The translations under genes and the position numbers were made by a program. 64,000 bases of DNA from Fortiea contorta PCC 7126. Its GTDB lineage: Bacteria > Cyanobacteriota > Cyanobacteriia > Cyanobacteriales > Nostocaceae. The stretch is from contig NZ_KB235931.1 in the NCBI RefSeq assembly GCF_000332295.1, positions 372,001 through 436,000 on the forward strand, in the 5' to 3' direction. Below, in pieces: positions 36,392 through 47,006 of the stretch (position 1 is the first letter of the stretch; every line of letters begins with the position of its first letter). Below the pieces are notes generated by a model, which was given only the letters and a program-made list of their open reading frames with translations, made no database searches and had not been told where the DNA came from.

Positions 36392-38611
36392 TTAGCTGCG
36401 GCTGCGCCTTTTCTCTTGACGGCTGCGAACAGCAGCACGCAGCGCCTTGAGTTTATAGGGGTCAGCATCCTTCTGCCACAGCAACTGATACCCTTTAAGT
36501 GTTGCACAGTGGTCTGCCAAACATTTGAGCCAACCAGAGCGATGACTAATGTTACGCCAATTATCCAGCAGCCCCCAGTCCTCTTCTTGGCAAGTTAACT
36601 TGGCAAACTTCTCGTAAAGCGGATAGTCAGGGGTAACTAAAGCATCTTTTTGGTGCAACACTGGGGGGTCATCATCTGTATCATAGTCTCGATAACTAAC
36701 ACGCAAATCACGCAAGTCAATTTCCATACTCGTCTGTAGTGCTGGATGAGGGTCAGTATCAAAGTCAGGGTAAAACAGATAAGAAATTTTTGGTTTTTTG
36801 GTATGGAATTTAATGACATTGGCTTCATCTAAGCGCCCGATAGTACGACTAGCGCAACCTTCGTAAAGGCGCAGCATGGGGTCGAGGGCTTGTAGCGCTG
36901 ATATGTGAACCCAGAGAGAATTGGGTAATTTTTTCCCAATTTGGCTATTTTGGCAACGTTCTACAATAATTTCAGAATTGCCCAAGCTGTGCAGCATTTG
37001 ATCGGCATTTAGCCAAGCTTGTTTGTACGTACCAAATAAGGCTAAGATATCTTCTTGCGCTTCCAGCGCTAATTCTCCTAATTTTGGGCGACGGCTGAAT
37101 TGACAAAGCGCCAAATAAACCATCAAGTCTTGACGGCGTTTCTCAGATATAGCTTCCCACTCTTGCGGGTCTGTAGCCTGTAAAATTACTTGAAATGCAC
37201 GGCGTAAACTGCCAAATTCCGCATTTATGTCAGCTTCTTGTGACAGTTCGCCTTTACTTGGCAAGCGACCGCGTTCGGTCACAAAAGACATCAGGGGTGC
37301 TAGCAGTTCCTGATAGTCTTCAAATCGCTTGATTGAAACACGAACTCTGGGTGTAGTAGCACGAGAACGAAAGCGGGAAGCCCGGAATAACTGCGCTTGA
37401 GCTTCATCTCGAAAAACGAAGTAAACACCCAAAGCTACAGGAATAGCATCAACACCAAGAACTTGGTCGATGTAGATTTTTAGTTCTTCTTGCTCGTAAT
37501 ATTTCTGGAAGGTGTTGCGGGTCGTCACTATCCCATCACCGTAAGCAATTGTACCTTTATTGGTATCCGCAAGGGTGACTTGGGCAGCAACAAGCAAAAC
37601 TTTACGAGTAAGTTCCCAGGCTTTGACTAATGCTTCTCGGCGATCGCCCGTGTCTTCGATAACGTTAATCACATAACCAAGATTGACAATATCACCAGGA
37701 GTTTGGGGAGTATCTGGTGCATAGTAAGGGTCCCATCCGAGACTGGTGTACCCTTGTCTGGCTACGCGAGTGACATCACCGCCATGACCACAACCATAGT
37801 CAAAAAAGGTGGTTTCTGGAGTGAACATTCCAGCGTTATGAGCTAGGCGCACTGGGCGAGACAAGTCATTGCGAACAATTGCTGCTTTATGACGGTCTAT
37901 CTGGCGCGATGGCAATTCACCAGTACTGCTTGCTGCTTGGCACTGGATGAGACAATGACCTTGCAGTTCCACGTTATACGCTTTTAAACGTTCTTCCCAT
38001 CCTCGGCGTGTACCAATACGAATGGAATTATTCAGTAAACCCAACGCTTCTTGAGCGCGGGTAAGTTCTGCGAACTGTTGGTAAAGTGGATATTCGGGTG
38101 TTACAAAAGTTTCTTTACGGTGGAGAATAAAGGGATTACTTGAAGTGCCGTAGTCGCGGTGTGTGACTTGTAGGGTTTCTAAGTCAACTTGGATACTGGC
38201 TTGTAATGCTGGATGTGGCTCGGTGTCGAAGTCAGGATAGAACAGGTAAGAAATTTTGGGTTTGCTAGTGCTAAATTTGACAAGTGTTGCGCTTTGAGCT
38301 TGGGTAGTAGCACTTCTGGCGCAGCTTTCATATTGTTGCAGCAAGTCTTCAAGAGCGTGCAGCGCCCAAACATGGACATAAAAAGCATCAGGGAGATTTT
38401 TCCCAACTGGACTGCGTTTGCAAGCCTGAGCAATTATGTTCAATTCATATGTATTAGATAGCTGTGGCTTTGATGTATCGCAGGTTGCTCTCTCGGTGTC
38501 TCCTTCAAAGACGCTGTGCGAACGCAGTTGCTTTATGTCTCTTAATCCGTCCACCACACTGCTTACCTGAATTGTGTTAAAACTATTATCGCTTGAAGCC
38601 ATAGCGCTCAT
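36392..38611 (-). CDS. DNA phosphorothioation-associated putative methyltransferase with duplicated flanking domain
   Basis: The central SAM-dependent methyltransferase has TTFFDYGCGHGGDV at about residues 263-276 and the preceding VRNDLSRPVRLAHNAG, diagnostic (from memory) of the family found beside dnd phosphorothioation genes (TIGR04096). Flanking it are two copies of one domain of about 170 residues: N-terminal about 55-230 (KISYLFYPDFDTEPHPALQ) and C-terminal about 555-725 (KISYLFYPDFDTDPHPALQ). No dndBCDE gene is visible, so it is an orphan. The ATG ends at 38611 (MSAMASSD); a TTG ending at 38644 is the alternative. It probably modifies DNA or is involved in restriction; the reaction is unproven. 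Confidence 0.85.
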   Translation of the reverse strand: MSAMASSDNSFNTIQVSSVVDGLRDIKQLRSHSVFEGDTERATCDTSKPQLSNTYELNIIAQACKRSPVGKNLPDAFYVHVWALHALEDLLQQYESCARSATTQAQSATLVKFSTSKPKISYLFYPDFDTEPHPALQASIQVDLETLQVTHRDYGTSSNPFILHRKETFVTPEYPLYQQFAELTRAQEALGLLNNSIRIGTRRGWEERLKAYNVELQGHCLIQCQAASSTGELPSRQIDRHKAAIVRNDLSRPVRLAHNAGMFTPETTFFDYGCGHGGDVTRVARQGYTSLGWDPYYAPDTPQTPGDIVNLGYVINVIEDTGDRREALVKAWELTRKVLLVAAQVTLADTNKGTIAYGDGIVTTRNTFQKYYEQEELKIYIDQVLGVDAIPVALGVYFVFRDEAQAQLFRASRFRSRATTPRVRVSIKRFEDYQELLAPLMSFVTERGRLPSKGELSQEADINAEFGSLRRAFQVILQATDPQEWEAISEKRRQDLMVYLALCQFSRRPKLGELALEAQEDILALFGTYKQAWLNADQMLHSLGNSEIIVERCQNSQIGKKLPNSLWVHISALQALDPMLRLYEGCASRTIGRLDEANVIKFHTKKPKISYLFYPDFDTDPHPALQTSMEIDLRDLRVSYRDYDTDDDPPVLHQKDALVTPDYPLYEKFAKLTCQEEDWGLLDNWRNISHRSGWLKCLADHCATLKGYQLLWQKDADPYKLKALRAAVRSRQEKRRSRS

Positions 38612-38790
38612 TATTGGAGAGGTACTGTCAGCAAAATTACTCAAGCACGAGTGGAAATTAAAGTTTTTCCATAATAATTAGGATTTTAATCACTTTTGAC
38701 CTATGGTTTATTAACTTATAAAACTGAAAATTATGGGAAAGCAAATTGCCCTAAATTTAAATGGTGATATCAAAAAAAAACAATTTTTGA

Positions 38791-38946
38791 ACGCTGCTAT
38801 CTCGATACTACATATCACAAACTTTTGACGTTACCGCAAATTCTCACGGTTGTTGGGTTCAAGGTAAACAAGAAAATATTAGCCGCACAACAGATTTTAA
38901 TGCCAAATTATCAGATGTCTGCAATGAAGTTTACAAGAGTGGGTAG
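38791..38946 (+). pseudogene. Possible remnant of a defence ATPase (BrxC/DUF6079-like)
   Basis: An open segment on the plus strand encodes FDVTANSHGCWVQG and, further on, KLSDVCNEVYKSG before a stop at 38944. The LSD-[IV]-C-[ND]-EVY pattern is one I associate with large P-loop ATPases of BREX/Pgl or Dnd-associated systems. A stop at 38788 precedes it and there is no start or flanking protein, so it would be a fragment. The rest of the 38645-39147 gap shows no gene. The family call is a memory-based guess. Confidence 0.3.
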
Positions 38947-39147
38947 ACGCTGCTTTGGCTGGAGAGCATTGATGCCAACTTAAGGCTAAAACGCACGTTC
39001 CCCAGGGATTGTAATTCCTGGCTGCGAGAGAGCAGTTTTAACGGTGAGTGGGCGCACATTGCCATATTTAACATTAAGTCTTCACCCGCAATTGATTAAT
39101 GGCTAAATATTAATAATAATTAGTATTTAGCCATTAGTAGTGCATAA

Positions 39148-41676
39148 TTAAACCTCTGCTGGGTGATATTCTTGTTGTCTTTCTATAAAAGTTTGTACAC
39201 GGGTGCGGTAGTTTCTTAAAGTATCATCAACCCAATCGCGATCATTACTATTAACATACAAATGCACCATCGGTTCACTAGCATCTGGTAATACTAATAA
39301 CCAACTATCATCATAGGGTTGACAAATTTTTACCCCGTCGATGAGTTCGAGGTTTTGGGCTGGGTGGGTTTCTACTAGGTAACGCATCAGCGCGCCCTTA
39401 GCTGACCAAGGACAGCGAATTGTATAATTTTTATGAATTACACGAGGTAATTCTGATCTGACAGTAGCAAGCGATCGCTCTTGAATCGTCAACATTTCAA
39501 TAATCTTTGCAATGCAGAACATGGAATCGAAGCCTGGATGCAATTGCGGGAAAATAAACCCAGTGTCTCCACTACCCCCCAGCACCACATGGGAATTTTT
39601 TTGCGAAGCTTCCATTAAGGCTGTGGGGTTGGCTTTGGTGCGAATCACTTTACCATCATGGCGACGGGCGACTTGTTCCACCGCACTGGTAGCATGAACT
39701 GGTACCACTACTGTTCCTCTAGGGTTAGACGTGAGTATCATGTCTACCATCAGCGCCGTTAACATTTCTCCCCGAATCGGGAAACCAGATTCATCAACTA
39801 AAATCAATTGTTCCCCATTCGCGGATACCTGCACACCAAAGTTAGCCTTTAAAGCTTCAACTACATGACCAAGCTGAGTTAGCAGTCCTTCTCGGTCAGT
39901 GGAGGTAACAGCATTTTGATTCAAGCTGGCGTTTAATACTACAGCATCAGCACCAAATTTATCTAACATTTGGGGTAACACCGCCCCAGACACCGCATAC
40001 ACATAGTCAATCACCACTTTGGCGCGACTGTTGCTTAAAGTAGCTACATGTAGCAGCTTCTCAAAAGCAGTGCAATAAAGGTCATTAACTTGGCTGGGGT
40101 AAGCCACATCACCGATTTCATGAATCAGCGCTCGGCGCATATCTTCCTTAAAATAAGCCCCCTCAATTTTCTTTTCCAGGGCTTTGGAAATATTAATTCC
40201 CTTATTATCCATGAATTCAATCAAGATATAATCAGGGCGATCGGGATGTACTCGGACATGAATACCCCCAGCTACCGACATTGTGGGTATCACCGTCCGG
40301 GAAATGGGAATAGCTGTAGCATCCAGGTTTTGGATATCCACACCCACCGACATCAAACCAGCAATTAATGACCGAGTTACCATCCGCGAGACATTCCGTT
40401 GGTCGCGGGAAACAGTCACCTTACAACCGGGCTTCAAAGTCGAACCATAAGCAGCGCCCAACTTGACCGCAAATTCTGGGGTAATGTCGATATTCGCTAA
40501 TCCCTGGACGCCACGTTGACCAAATAAATTTCTTTGGGCGGTGTTACCCCAAATTAAGTTAATATTTAGCACCGCCCCAGATTCAATCTTCTTGCTAGGC
40601 CAAACTCTGACGCTGGGGCTAATTTGGGCTTCTTCGCCCACAGTGGAAAGGGAACCGACTACAGCTGCTTCTAAAACCTGGGCGCGACGGTCTACACGAG
40701 TTCCACGAGAAATTACACAAGCACTTAAATGGGCTTCATCACCAATAATTGCTCCGTTCCAAACAATGGGACGCTTAAGATTGGCATCAGCACCGACGGT
40801 GACATTATCCCCGATGATTGTGCCATCTTCAATGTGGACTCTAGCACCAATGCGGCAATTATCACCAATCACTGCTGGGGTTTCGATGACTGCAGTGGGG
40901 TCAATGTAAGTATTTTGACCCACCCACAACCCATTCCCTACTTGCTTATATGCAAATTCTAGTTTGACTTTTTGGGCTAATGCGTCATACTGAGCCTCAC
41001 GATAGGCATCCAAATGACCAACATCACACCAGTAACCCTGAGCTACATAGCCATACATTGGCTCATTTCTTGCTAGTAGTAAGGGGAATAAATCTTTAGA
41101 AAAGTCGCATTCAGTGTTATTTGGTAAATATTCTAAAACTTCAGGTTCAAGGATATAAGTACCAGTGTTAACAGTATCAGAAAAAATTTCACTAGTGGAG
41201 GGTTTTTCTAAAAATCGCCGAATCTGACCTGCTTCGTCGGTAATCACCACCCCAAATTCAATCGGGTTGGGGACGCGAGTTAAAATCAAAGTGGCTTTCG
41301 ACTGCTTTTGTTTGTGAAATTCAATGGCTGCAGTTAAGTCAAAGTCTGTGATGCTATCACCGCTGATGACTAAAAAAGTTTCGTCAAGGAGTTCAGCAAT
41401 ATTTTTTACGCACCCTGCTGTACCGAGGGGTTGGTCTTCCTCCACCGCATAGGTCATTTGTACACCGAAATCGTTGCCATCTTGAAAGTAGTCACGCAAC
41501 ACATCAGGTAGATAGTGTAATGTGGCAATAACTTCTGTGATTTGATGACGTTTAAGGAGATTAATAATGTGTTCGGCGATGGGCCGATTGAGGATTGGCA
41601 CCATCGGTTTTGGTAAATCGCAAGTCAGTGGGCGCAGTCGTGTTCCCGAACCACCAGCCATCAGTACTGCACGCAT
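39148..41676 (-). CDS. Sugar-1-phosphate nucleotidyltransferase fused to a phosphomannomutase-like domain (degenerate)
   Basis: The 842-residue protein has three parts. (1) Nucleotidyltransferase, about 1-240, with [13 protein letters not shown] and GDSITDFD. (2) Left-handed beta-helix hexapeptide repeats, about 245-365 ([21 protein letters not shown]). (3) A phosphohexomutase-like region, about 385-800. This third part lacks the hallmark TASHNP phosphoserine loop: the matching position reads VRVHPD. The DGDADR metal loop is also replaced. It is annotated in cyanobacteria as mannose-1-phosphate guanylyltransferase. The nucleotidyltransferase is likely active and supplies GDP-mannose or a related sugar; the C-terminal domain is probably not a mutase. 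Confidence 0.92.
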   Translation of the reverse strand: MRAVLMAGGSGTRLRPLTCDLPKPMVPILNRPIAEHIINLLKRHQITEVIATLHYLPDVLRDYFQDGNDFGVQMTYAVEEDQPLGTAGCVKNIAELLDETFLVISGDSITDFDLTAAIEFHKQKQSKATLILTRVPNPIEFGVVITDEAGQIRRFLEKPSTSEIFSDTVNTGTYILEPEVLEYLPNNTECDFSKDLFPLLLARNEPMYGYVAQGYWCDVGHLDAYREAQYDALAQKVKLEFAYKQVGNGLWVGQNTYIDPTAVIETPAVIGDNCRIGARVHIEDGTIIGDNVTVGADANLKRPIVWNGAIIGDEAHLSACVISRGTRVDRRAQVLEAAVVGSLSTVGEEAQISPSVRVWPSKKIESGAVLNINLIWGNTAQRNLFGQRGVQGLANIDITPEFAVKLGAAYGSTLKPGCKVTVSRDQRNVSRMVTRSLIAGLMSVGVDIQNLDATAIPISRTVIPTMSVAGGIHVRVHPDRPDYILIEFMDNKGINISKALEKKIEGAYFKEDMRRALIHEIGDVAYPSQVNDLYCTAFEKLLHVATLSNSRAKVVIDYVYAVSGAVLPQMLDKFGADAVVLNASLNQNAVTSTDREGLLTQLGHVVEALKANFGVQVSANGEQLILVDESGFPIRGEMLTALMVDMILTSNPRGTVVVPVHATSAVEQVARRHDGKVIRTKANPTALMEASQKNSHVVLGGSGDTGFIFPQLHPGFDSMFCIAKIIEMLTIQERSLATVRSELPRVIHKNYTIRCPWSAKGALMRYLVETHPAQNLELIDGVKICQPYDDSWLLVLPDASEPMVHLYVNSNDRDWVDDTLRNYRTRVQTFIERQQEYHPAEV

Positions 41677-42076
41677 AAATCCTCCTTAGCTATTTGCAGC
41701 ATTTGCTGCGTCAATATCCATGAGACATGTTGTATTCTTCTTACTTTAGTGTCCTATGGATGTTGATATTTGAGTAACTTCCACAAGATGCATCTGCTGA
41801 GGAATAAGTGTATTTACTCTTTGTCTGCTGTTGGTGTCTAAAATTAAGTAGTAACTTATAGAGCCTTGGGAAAATAGATCACACCAATTCCCCAGGGGTG
41901 CTAGCGACGATGTGGAGGACTACTCTACACTGGAATAGAGGAATGTATCTTCAAGTGACTCAGATACAAACAACTGAGAACTTTATTCATACTTTCTCAG
42001 TTTTGGTGGCGATTTGCAGCAATAACGTAGGAATACTTAACACAAATTTTGTCTGTTACTCACGGAGTTGTTCATA
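41677..42076. other. Intergenic region with a stem-loop
   Basis: AACTGAGAA (41972-41980) and TTCTCAGTT (41994-42002) form a 9-bp stem. Otherwise I see only the presumed promoters of the divergent neighbours. Confidence 0.5.
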
Positions 42077-42265
42077 ATGAAATTAATTATTATTGGATTA
42101 ATCGCACTTTACGGGTATGGGGCGTGGAAGTTCTGGTATGGGTTCGAGCGGACTAATTTTAGTCAGACTTTACCTAATCGCATCGGTTTATCTTTGTTGT
42201 GGCCGGCTTTATTTATTATTAATAAATCCTATCGTCGCAACTTTCAAAAAGCGTTGAAGGGCTAG
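42077..42265 (+). CDS. Small membrane protein (62 aa)
   Basis: The ATG is at 42077 (MKLIIIGLIALYGYGAWKFW). One hydrophobic segment at the N-terminus, then a hydrophilic loop, then a second hydrophobic stretch (SLLWPALFIIN) and a basic tail. It is likely an inner or thylakoid membrane protein with two segments. I do not recognise a function. The start is preferred over a TTG at 42068. Confidence 0.7.
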   Translation: MKLIIIGLIALYGYGAWKFWYGFERTNFSQTLPNRIGLSLLWPALFIINKSYRRNFQKALKG

Positions 42266-42275
42266 TGAAAAAAGT

Positions 42276-42357
42276 CTGAAGTATGAAGGCTGAAGGCTGA
42301 AGTATGAAGGCTGAAGTATGAAGGCTGAAGTATGAAGTATGAAGGCTGAAGTATAAA
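42276..42357 (+). repeat. GAAGTAT / GAAGGCT heptamer tandem repeat
   Basis: About eleven consecutive heptamers alternate GAAGTAT and GAAGGCT. This is the classic cyanobacterial STRR repeat class; function is unknown. Confidence 0.9.
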
Positions 42358-42396
42358 GCCAATAAACTTGTATACTCAGCCTTTTGAGGTCAAGAC

Positions 42397-42420
42397 GGTG
42401 CGTTAACGAAGTAACGCACC
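42397..42420. repeat. GGTGCGTTA / TAACGCACC hairpin (dispersed motif)
   Basis: A 9-bp stem with a 6-nt loop, followed by CCTAC. The right-arm TAACGCACCCTAC recurs at about 54825, 57084 and 57190. Confidence 0.75.
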
Positions 42421-42436
42421 CTACAAAAATAAAAAT

Positions 42437-42838
42437 CTATTTTTTCTTGGTCAAAATATTGATGGCTGCACCAGCAACTGCACCATCTACAGCATTACCT
42501 AGGGTATCACCACCGCGCCCGGTGAGAGCACCTGCGGCGGCGCTAGCTGCAGCACCGACGGCGACATCTTGTCCTAGGCTGCGTTTTTGGCGGTTGGGTC
42601 TGCTTCTTGTACCGTTGACAGCGTTAACCGCAGCACCAGCAGCACCTCCTCTCACAGCATTGTTGATCACCGAACCTCGTCCCCTAACTGCGCCGGAGAC
42701 GACACCAGCAGCGGCGCCAATACCGACATCGCGTAATAAATCATCGGCTACGGCTGGTTTAGCGGGAACTAGGGTTACGCCTGCTAAACTTGCAGCCATG
42801 AGGCTAGGTAGAAATGTACGTTTTAAGCTGAGATTCAT
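42437..42838 (-). CDS. Exported glycine-zipper-like protein (133 aa)
   Basis: The N-terminal signal ends near PAVADDLL. The rest is built of Gly/Ala-rich stretches (GIGAAAGVVSGAVRGRG, VGAAASAAAGALTGRGG) typical of glycine-zipper membrane or oligomerising proteins, joined by short basic RPNRQKR turns. It is probably anchored in the outer membrane or periplasm. The ATG ends at 42838. No function is known to me. Confidence 0.75.
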   Translation of the reverse strand: MNLSLKRTFLPSLMAASLAGVTLVPAKPAVADDLLRDVGIGAAAGVVSGAVRGRGSVINNAVRGGAAGAAVNAVNGTRSRPNRQKRSLGQDVAVGAAASAAAGALTGRGGDTLGNAVDGAVAGAAINILTKKK

Positions 42839-43131
42839 CGTAGTACCTTGTGAAGAAATCTAACGACTGAAGAATTAATTTCAGCGATCGCGATCGCCTA
42901 ATAGCGTGATTTTTGATCTAAGCAACAGCAAGGTTTTCTTGCATATGAACAGATCTATTTTCATACGAAAAAACTTTATTTACATCTACTAAAAGCAATA
43001 AAAATCATTAATTGTGTCTAAAAACTTTGTGGTTTTGCGTGATATTATTGAGGACAACTGCAACTACGAGATTTATCCTCGAATTAAGTATCAAGTTTAA
43101 CTTAGGCTTCAGTATAAAAGTTGGTGAAATC

Positions 43132-43497
43132 ATGATAAAACAGCTTTTTAGGGGTGCAGGTTATCGGGTGGCTACACAAGCGCTGTTATCTTCTTCTTTG
43201 CTAGTAGCAGCTTCTCCTGTTGTTCTAGCTGACCAGCGGGATTTTCGGGTTTATAATCGCACGAGTTCTGCTATTGTCAATTTGTATGTAGCACATAGCT
43301 CTACAAAAACATGGGAAGAAGACGTGCTGAAAAATGATGTTTTGGCTAGTGGTGAATCCCAAAAGATTACTTTTAGCGGGTATGGCAGGAATGAATGTTA
43401 TTTCGATATTAAGGCTAAGTTTGAAGATGGGGAAGTTGTGGAAGATTACAAAATTAATCTTTGTGAAACTAATTCTTACACCTTCACTGAAAAGTAA
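43132..43497 (+). CDS. Exported hypothetical protein (121 aa)
   Basis: The ATG at 43132 is preceded by GGTGAAATC. The signal peptide MIKQLFRGAGYRVATQALL ends near VVLADQ. The mature part has the pattern of a small beta-sandwich (FRVYNRTSSAIVNLYVAHSS, SGYGRNECYFDIKAKF). Two cysteines (ECYF and INLCET) may form a disulfide. I do not recognise the family; it is periplasmic or secreted. The longer frame to 43012 adds unlikely N-terminal residues. Confidence 0.75.
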   Translation: MIKQLFRGAGYRVATQALLSSSLLVAASPVVLADQRDFRVYNRTSSAIVNLYVAHSSTKTWEEDVLKNDVLASGESQKITFSGYGRNECYFDIKAKFEDGEVVEDYKINLCETNSYTFTEK

Positions 43498-43668
43498 TAA
43501 TTTTTAATTACAGAAAGAGAAGAGAAGCTATAAAATTCTTGTTCTCTATCTTTTATCAAAAACTTTAGTTGCGGGTTGAAAGCCCACTAAAAATAAAAAC
43601 AGTCAACACTATTTTCTGTTCTTCTTAGTTGATTAAGGTTTACAGAACATAGTGTTTTTTTCATGAAA

Positions 43669-43938
43669 CTAAATCGCTTGAATCCACTCTTTAACAGAGT
43701 ATTCAGTCCAGATACCATTTTGCCAGTATGGGTCATTTTCAATCAACTGGCGGACGATCGCTTCGGTTTCGGCTTCATAAATACCAAAAACTTTGGTGAC
43801 GTCTTTGGTGGGGCCGATAGTAATCAAGACGCCGGATTCTTTTTGTTTTGCTAATCCGTCTAAATGAGCTTGGCGGTAAGGGGTACGCTTTTCGAGAACG
43901 TCTTCGCAGTAGGTTCCCCACAGAATATATTTAGGCAT
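43669..43938 (-). CDS. YciI-family protein
   Basis: 89 residues with the family pattern: MPKYILWGTYCEDVLEKR, then HLDGLAKQKESGVLITIGP and DPYWQNGIW. YciI proteins have a ferredoxin-like fold with a conserved His-Asp pair and are proposed to be small enzymes or ligand binders. The ATG ends at 43938. Confidence 0.88.
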   Translation of the reverse strand: MPKYILWGTYCEDVLEKRTPYRQAHLDGLAKQKESGVLITIGPTKDVTKVFGIYEAETEAIVRQLIENDPYWQNGIWTEYSVKEWIQAI

Positions 43939-43969
43939 AGTTATTTGTTATTTGCTAGTTGTTAACAAA

Positions 43970-44115
43970 ACAGAATTCAGGAGTCAGGAGCCAGAATTCA
44001 GCATGAATTCCGTGCGACACTTCGACCAAGCTCAGTGCATCGCTGGTGGATGAATAAACGGGTTTAAGTCCCCCACTAATTGATTCTGAATTCTGAATTC
44101 TGGCTTCTGAGTTCT
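43970..44115. repeat. Heptamer-type repeat (GAATTCAGGAG / CTGAATTCTG) in both orientations
   Basis: Repeats at 43972-44003 (AGAATTCAGGAGTCAGGAG) and 44083-44112 (GATTCTGAATTCTGAATTCT) are mutually complementary and could pair across about 80 bp. The stretch between contains a common cyanobacterial CGACACTTCGACCAAGCTCAG motif. Confidence 0.65.
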
Positions 44116-44118
44116 TTT

Positions 44119-46554
44119 TCAACTTCTCAAGTTGACGCCGAATTTTTCTACCAAAGCTTCGCGGACTTTGTTGTGTACGGGTTCAACTTCTGCGTCAGTG
44201 AGAGTGCGATCGCTAGCTCGATAAATTAGGCGAAATGCTAGACTGCGCTGTCCATCGGGGACATTTTCGCCGCGATATTCATCGAATAATTCCACTGAGG
44301 AGAGTAAATCTTTCCCGGCTTTGGTGATGGCTTTTTCGATTTCGGCGACGGAGATTTTCACGGGTGCGAAAAAGGCGATGTCGCGATCGCTTGCTGGATA
44401 GGTAGAATAGGGCTGGAATTTGGGGATGAGAATTTCGTCTTGATCTAAGGCATCCAGAAGCACATCTGCGTCTAATTGAAACAGGTATACTGAGTCTGGT
44501 AAACCTTTATCCCGCCGCAATTGGGGATGAAGTTGTCCAAATACGCCTAAGCTGTTACCTCTAATCCATAAAGAAGCGGTTCGTCCTGGGTGTAAACGCG
44601 GATCGCGGCGATCTGGTTGATATTCTACTTCTAGCTTCAGTTGGTGAAACAGGCTTTGTAAAATTCCTTTGGCTTCAAACCAAGTCAAGGGCTGTTCCCG
44701 ACCACTTTTTGACCATTTTCCCACGGTGCGATCGCCACCCATAATCCCAGCGATCGCATCTGCTTCCCGCAGACCTTCTTCTTCTCGCCAAAAAATTCGC
44801 CCCATCTCAAACCCGTTGAGGGCGCCATTTCCCTGTTCTAGATTGTATTGGAAAGCATCAATTAACCCAGATATCAAATCGGTTCGCAACGCCGAGTATT
44901 CTGCAAATAGCGGGTTTGATAAAACTATCTGTCTTGCATCTCCTGGTTTCACTAGAGAATAATGGATAACTTCTGTCAAACCTGCAGCGCGCAGAAAATG
45001 TCGGACTTGGCGAATTAATTCTTGATCTAAAGGTAGATAGCCTGCTTCGGCTTTTTGTGGTAAGGTGTCACAAAAATTATCATAGCCATACAAACGGGCA
45101 ATTTCTTCAATCAGGTCAACTTCCCGTTCTAAATCCCGATAACGGTAGGGGGGTACGGAAACTGTCCAAGTCTGCTCCCCTGAAGGGGTGACTTCACATC
45201 CCAGTGCGGTGAGGATGCGTTCTACGTCCTCTTCTTGCAGTTCTCCTGTATCTATTCCCAAATCAATCGGCCCTAGTAGTTGATTGACGCGCTCTAAACG
45301 CAGGACAATGGAACGACTCCAGGTAGCCCGGTCGGGGCGGGTATCAGCAATTTCTTGATTGACAATCACTCCCTCGGCTAGTTCCCCTATCAAAGATAGA
45401 GCGCGACGGGTAGCGACTTCCAACTCGGCCCGGTTGACTCCCCGCTCATATCTCCCAGAAGCCTCGCTTCTTAAACCCACACTCCGGGAAGAACGGCGAA
45501 TAGCGACGGAATCAAATAACGCTGCTTCTAAAACTAAGCTTTGAGTTCCTGGGTGAACTTCTGTTTCTTCCCCACCCATCACCCCCGCCAGAGCTACAGG
45601 CTTTTCATTGGCGGTGATTAACAAATTGGGGGTTGAGAGGGTGCGGGTTTGTCCATCCAGGGTTTTCAGGGTTTCGCCAGCTTGGGCGAAGCGGACACCT
45701 ACGGTTAATTTATCACTAGCGGCGACAGATTTGAGGCGATCGCGGTCAAAAGCGTGTAGCGGTTGTCCCCATTCTAACAACACGTAGTTAGTAATATCCA
45801 CGACATTATTAATCGGACGCACTCCAGTCGCCCGCAAACGCTGTTGCAACCATTCTGGAGAAGCAGCAATTTTTACCTGCTCAATCACCGTACCTATGTA
45901 AGCTGGACAGGCTTGAGTGTCAGCCACCTTGACAGCAAAATTGTTACCTGTGTTGGTAATTGATACCTCCCCTGGTTGAGGAATTCGCAACTCTTCCCCT
46001 GTCAAAGCTGCGACTTCTCGCGCTATCCCCACCATACTGAGTGCATCAGCCCGATTAGCCGTAGCCGTCACATCTAAAATTACATCATCCAGCCCCAGTA
46101 AAGGACGGACATCACTTCCCAAGGACAAGTTTTCCTGGAAAAAAATATGAATTCCGTCTACATCAGCCGGTAAACCCAGTTCTTTTAAAGAACAAATCAT
46201 GCCTTGGGAAGGGACACCACGCAGCTTTGCTGGTTTAATTTTTAAATCGATGTTCGGTAAATAAGTACCTGTAGTAGCGACTGGTACATAAATATCTGCT
46301 CGGACATTAGGCGCACCACAGACGATATTTAAAATCTCATCTGCACCAACATCCACTTGACAAACACTCAATTTATCAGCATTGGGATGGGGTTGACGCT
46401 CAACGACTTTCCCCACAACCACGCCATTAGCCCAAGTGCGGCGGTCTTCGATATCTTCTACTTCAAACCCAGCCATTGTCAGGGTTTCGGCTAATTCTTC
46501 TGGGCTAAGTTTTAAGTTTACCAGTTCCCGCAGCCAGTTGAGAGAAATACGCAT
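44119..46554 (-). CDS. pheT: Phenylalanyl-tRNA synthetase beta subunit
   Basis: The beta subunit of the alpha2-beta2 enzyme that charges tRNA-Phe. In order: the B1 domain ([14 protein letters not shown]), an EMAP-like tRNA-binding domain (about 40-150, [20 protein letters not shown]), the B3/B4 editing domain ([13 protein letters not shown]), B5 ([11 protein letters not shown]), the synthetase-like core and the C-terminal anticodon-binding FDX-ACB domain ([13 protein letters not shown]..., [17 protein letters not shown]). The 811-aa length is typical. pheS is not adjacent. Confidence 0.97.
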   Translation of the reverse strand: MRISLNWLRELVNLKLSPEELAETLTMAGFEVEDIEDRRTWANGVVVGKVVERQPHPNADKLSVCQVDVGADEILNIVCGAPNVRADIYVPVATTGTYLPNIDLKIKPAKLRGVPSQGMICSLKELGLPADVDGIHIFFQENLSLGSDVRPLLGLDDVILDVTATANRADALSMVGIAREVAALTGEELRIPQPGEVSITNTGNNFAVKVADTQACPAYIGTVIEQVKIAASPEWLQQRLRATGVRPINNVVDITNYVLLEWGQPLHAFDRDRLKSVAASDKLTVGVRFAQAGETLKTLDGQTRTLSTPNLLITANEKPVALAGVMGGEETEVHPGTQSLVLEAALFDSVAIRRSSRSVGLRSEASGRYERGVNRAELEVATRRALSLIGELAEGVIVNQEIADTRPDRATWSRSIVLRLERVNQLLGPIDLGIDTGELQEEDVERILTALGCEVTPSGEQTWTVSVPPYRYRDLEREVDLIEEIARLYGYDNFCDTLPQKAEAGYLPLDQELIRQVRHFLRAAGLTEVIHYSLVKPGDARQIVLSNPLFAEYSALRTDLISGLIDAFQYNLEQGNGALNGFEMGRIFWREEEGLREADAIAGIMGGDRTVGKWSKSGREQPLTWFEAKGILQSLFHQLKLEVEYQPDRRDPRLHPGRTASLWIRGNSLGVFGQLHPQLRRDKGLPDSVYLFQLDADVLLDALDQDEILIPKFQPYSTYPASDRDIAFFAPVKISVAEIEKAITKAGKDLLSSVELFDEYRGENVPDGQRSLAFRLIYRASDRTLTDAEVEPVHNKVREALVEKFGVNLRS

Positions 46555-46914
46555 ATCAGTTAATTTTTTTGATCAATACTCAATTAATTGCGAGATGCAG
46601 ACGCATTCGTCATTCGTAATCGCGGAGTTCCCATAGTATCTGGGTTTTTAGGTTTGAAGAAAGTGTGTCAATTTTCCCGAATTGGTGTTTCCTAATTTTA
46701 AATGCAGAAAAAGAGTACAAAAGTACTCCTTTAGTTTTGCTATTTAAAATTTATCAGATAACCTTCACTTTAACAGTGAAAGTGCTTCTAATAATGCCAT
46801 TCGCGCTTGCCAAGTCTCAAATAATCTTTTTTGAGCATGTCGCTGGTCTATTCTCTGTATCCAGATAGGTTCAAAATTTGACAGCGATTCTCGTTGACAT
46901 AAGTACAACCGTAG

Positions 46915-46935
46915 GGGCACGGCACTGCCGTGCCC
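46915..46935. repeat. Covarying 21-nt hairpin, copy 2
   Basis: GGGCACGGCA-C-TGCCGTGCCC; preceded by GTAG. Compared with the copies at 25882 and 47007, the stem bases differ as compensated pairs. Confidence 0.85.
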
Positions 46936-47006
46936 TGACACAAGGGCGATATCATGCTGTACAGTTTCCTAATAGGAATCGCCGTATGACTTTGAGTGCT
47001 GTTGAG

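Noticed and set aside
42384-42863. Long plus-strand frame opposite the glycine-zipper gene
   Set aside because: Composition of Pro/Ala/Thr is the reverse of the Gly/Ala-rich gene; the minus-strand frame has a signal peptide.
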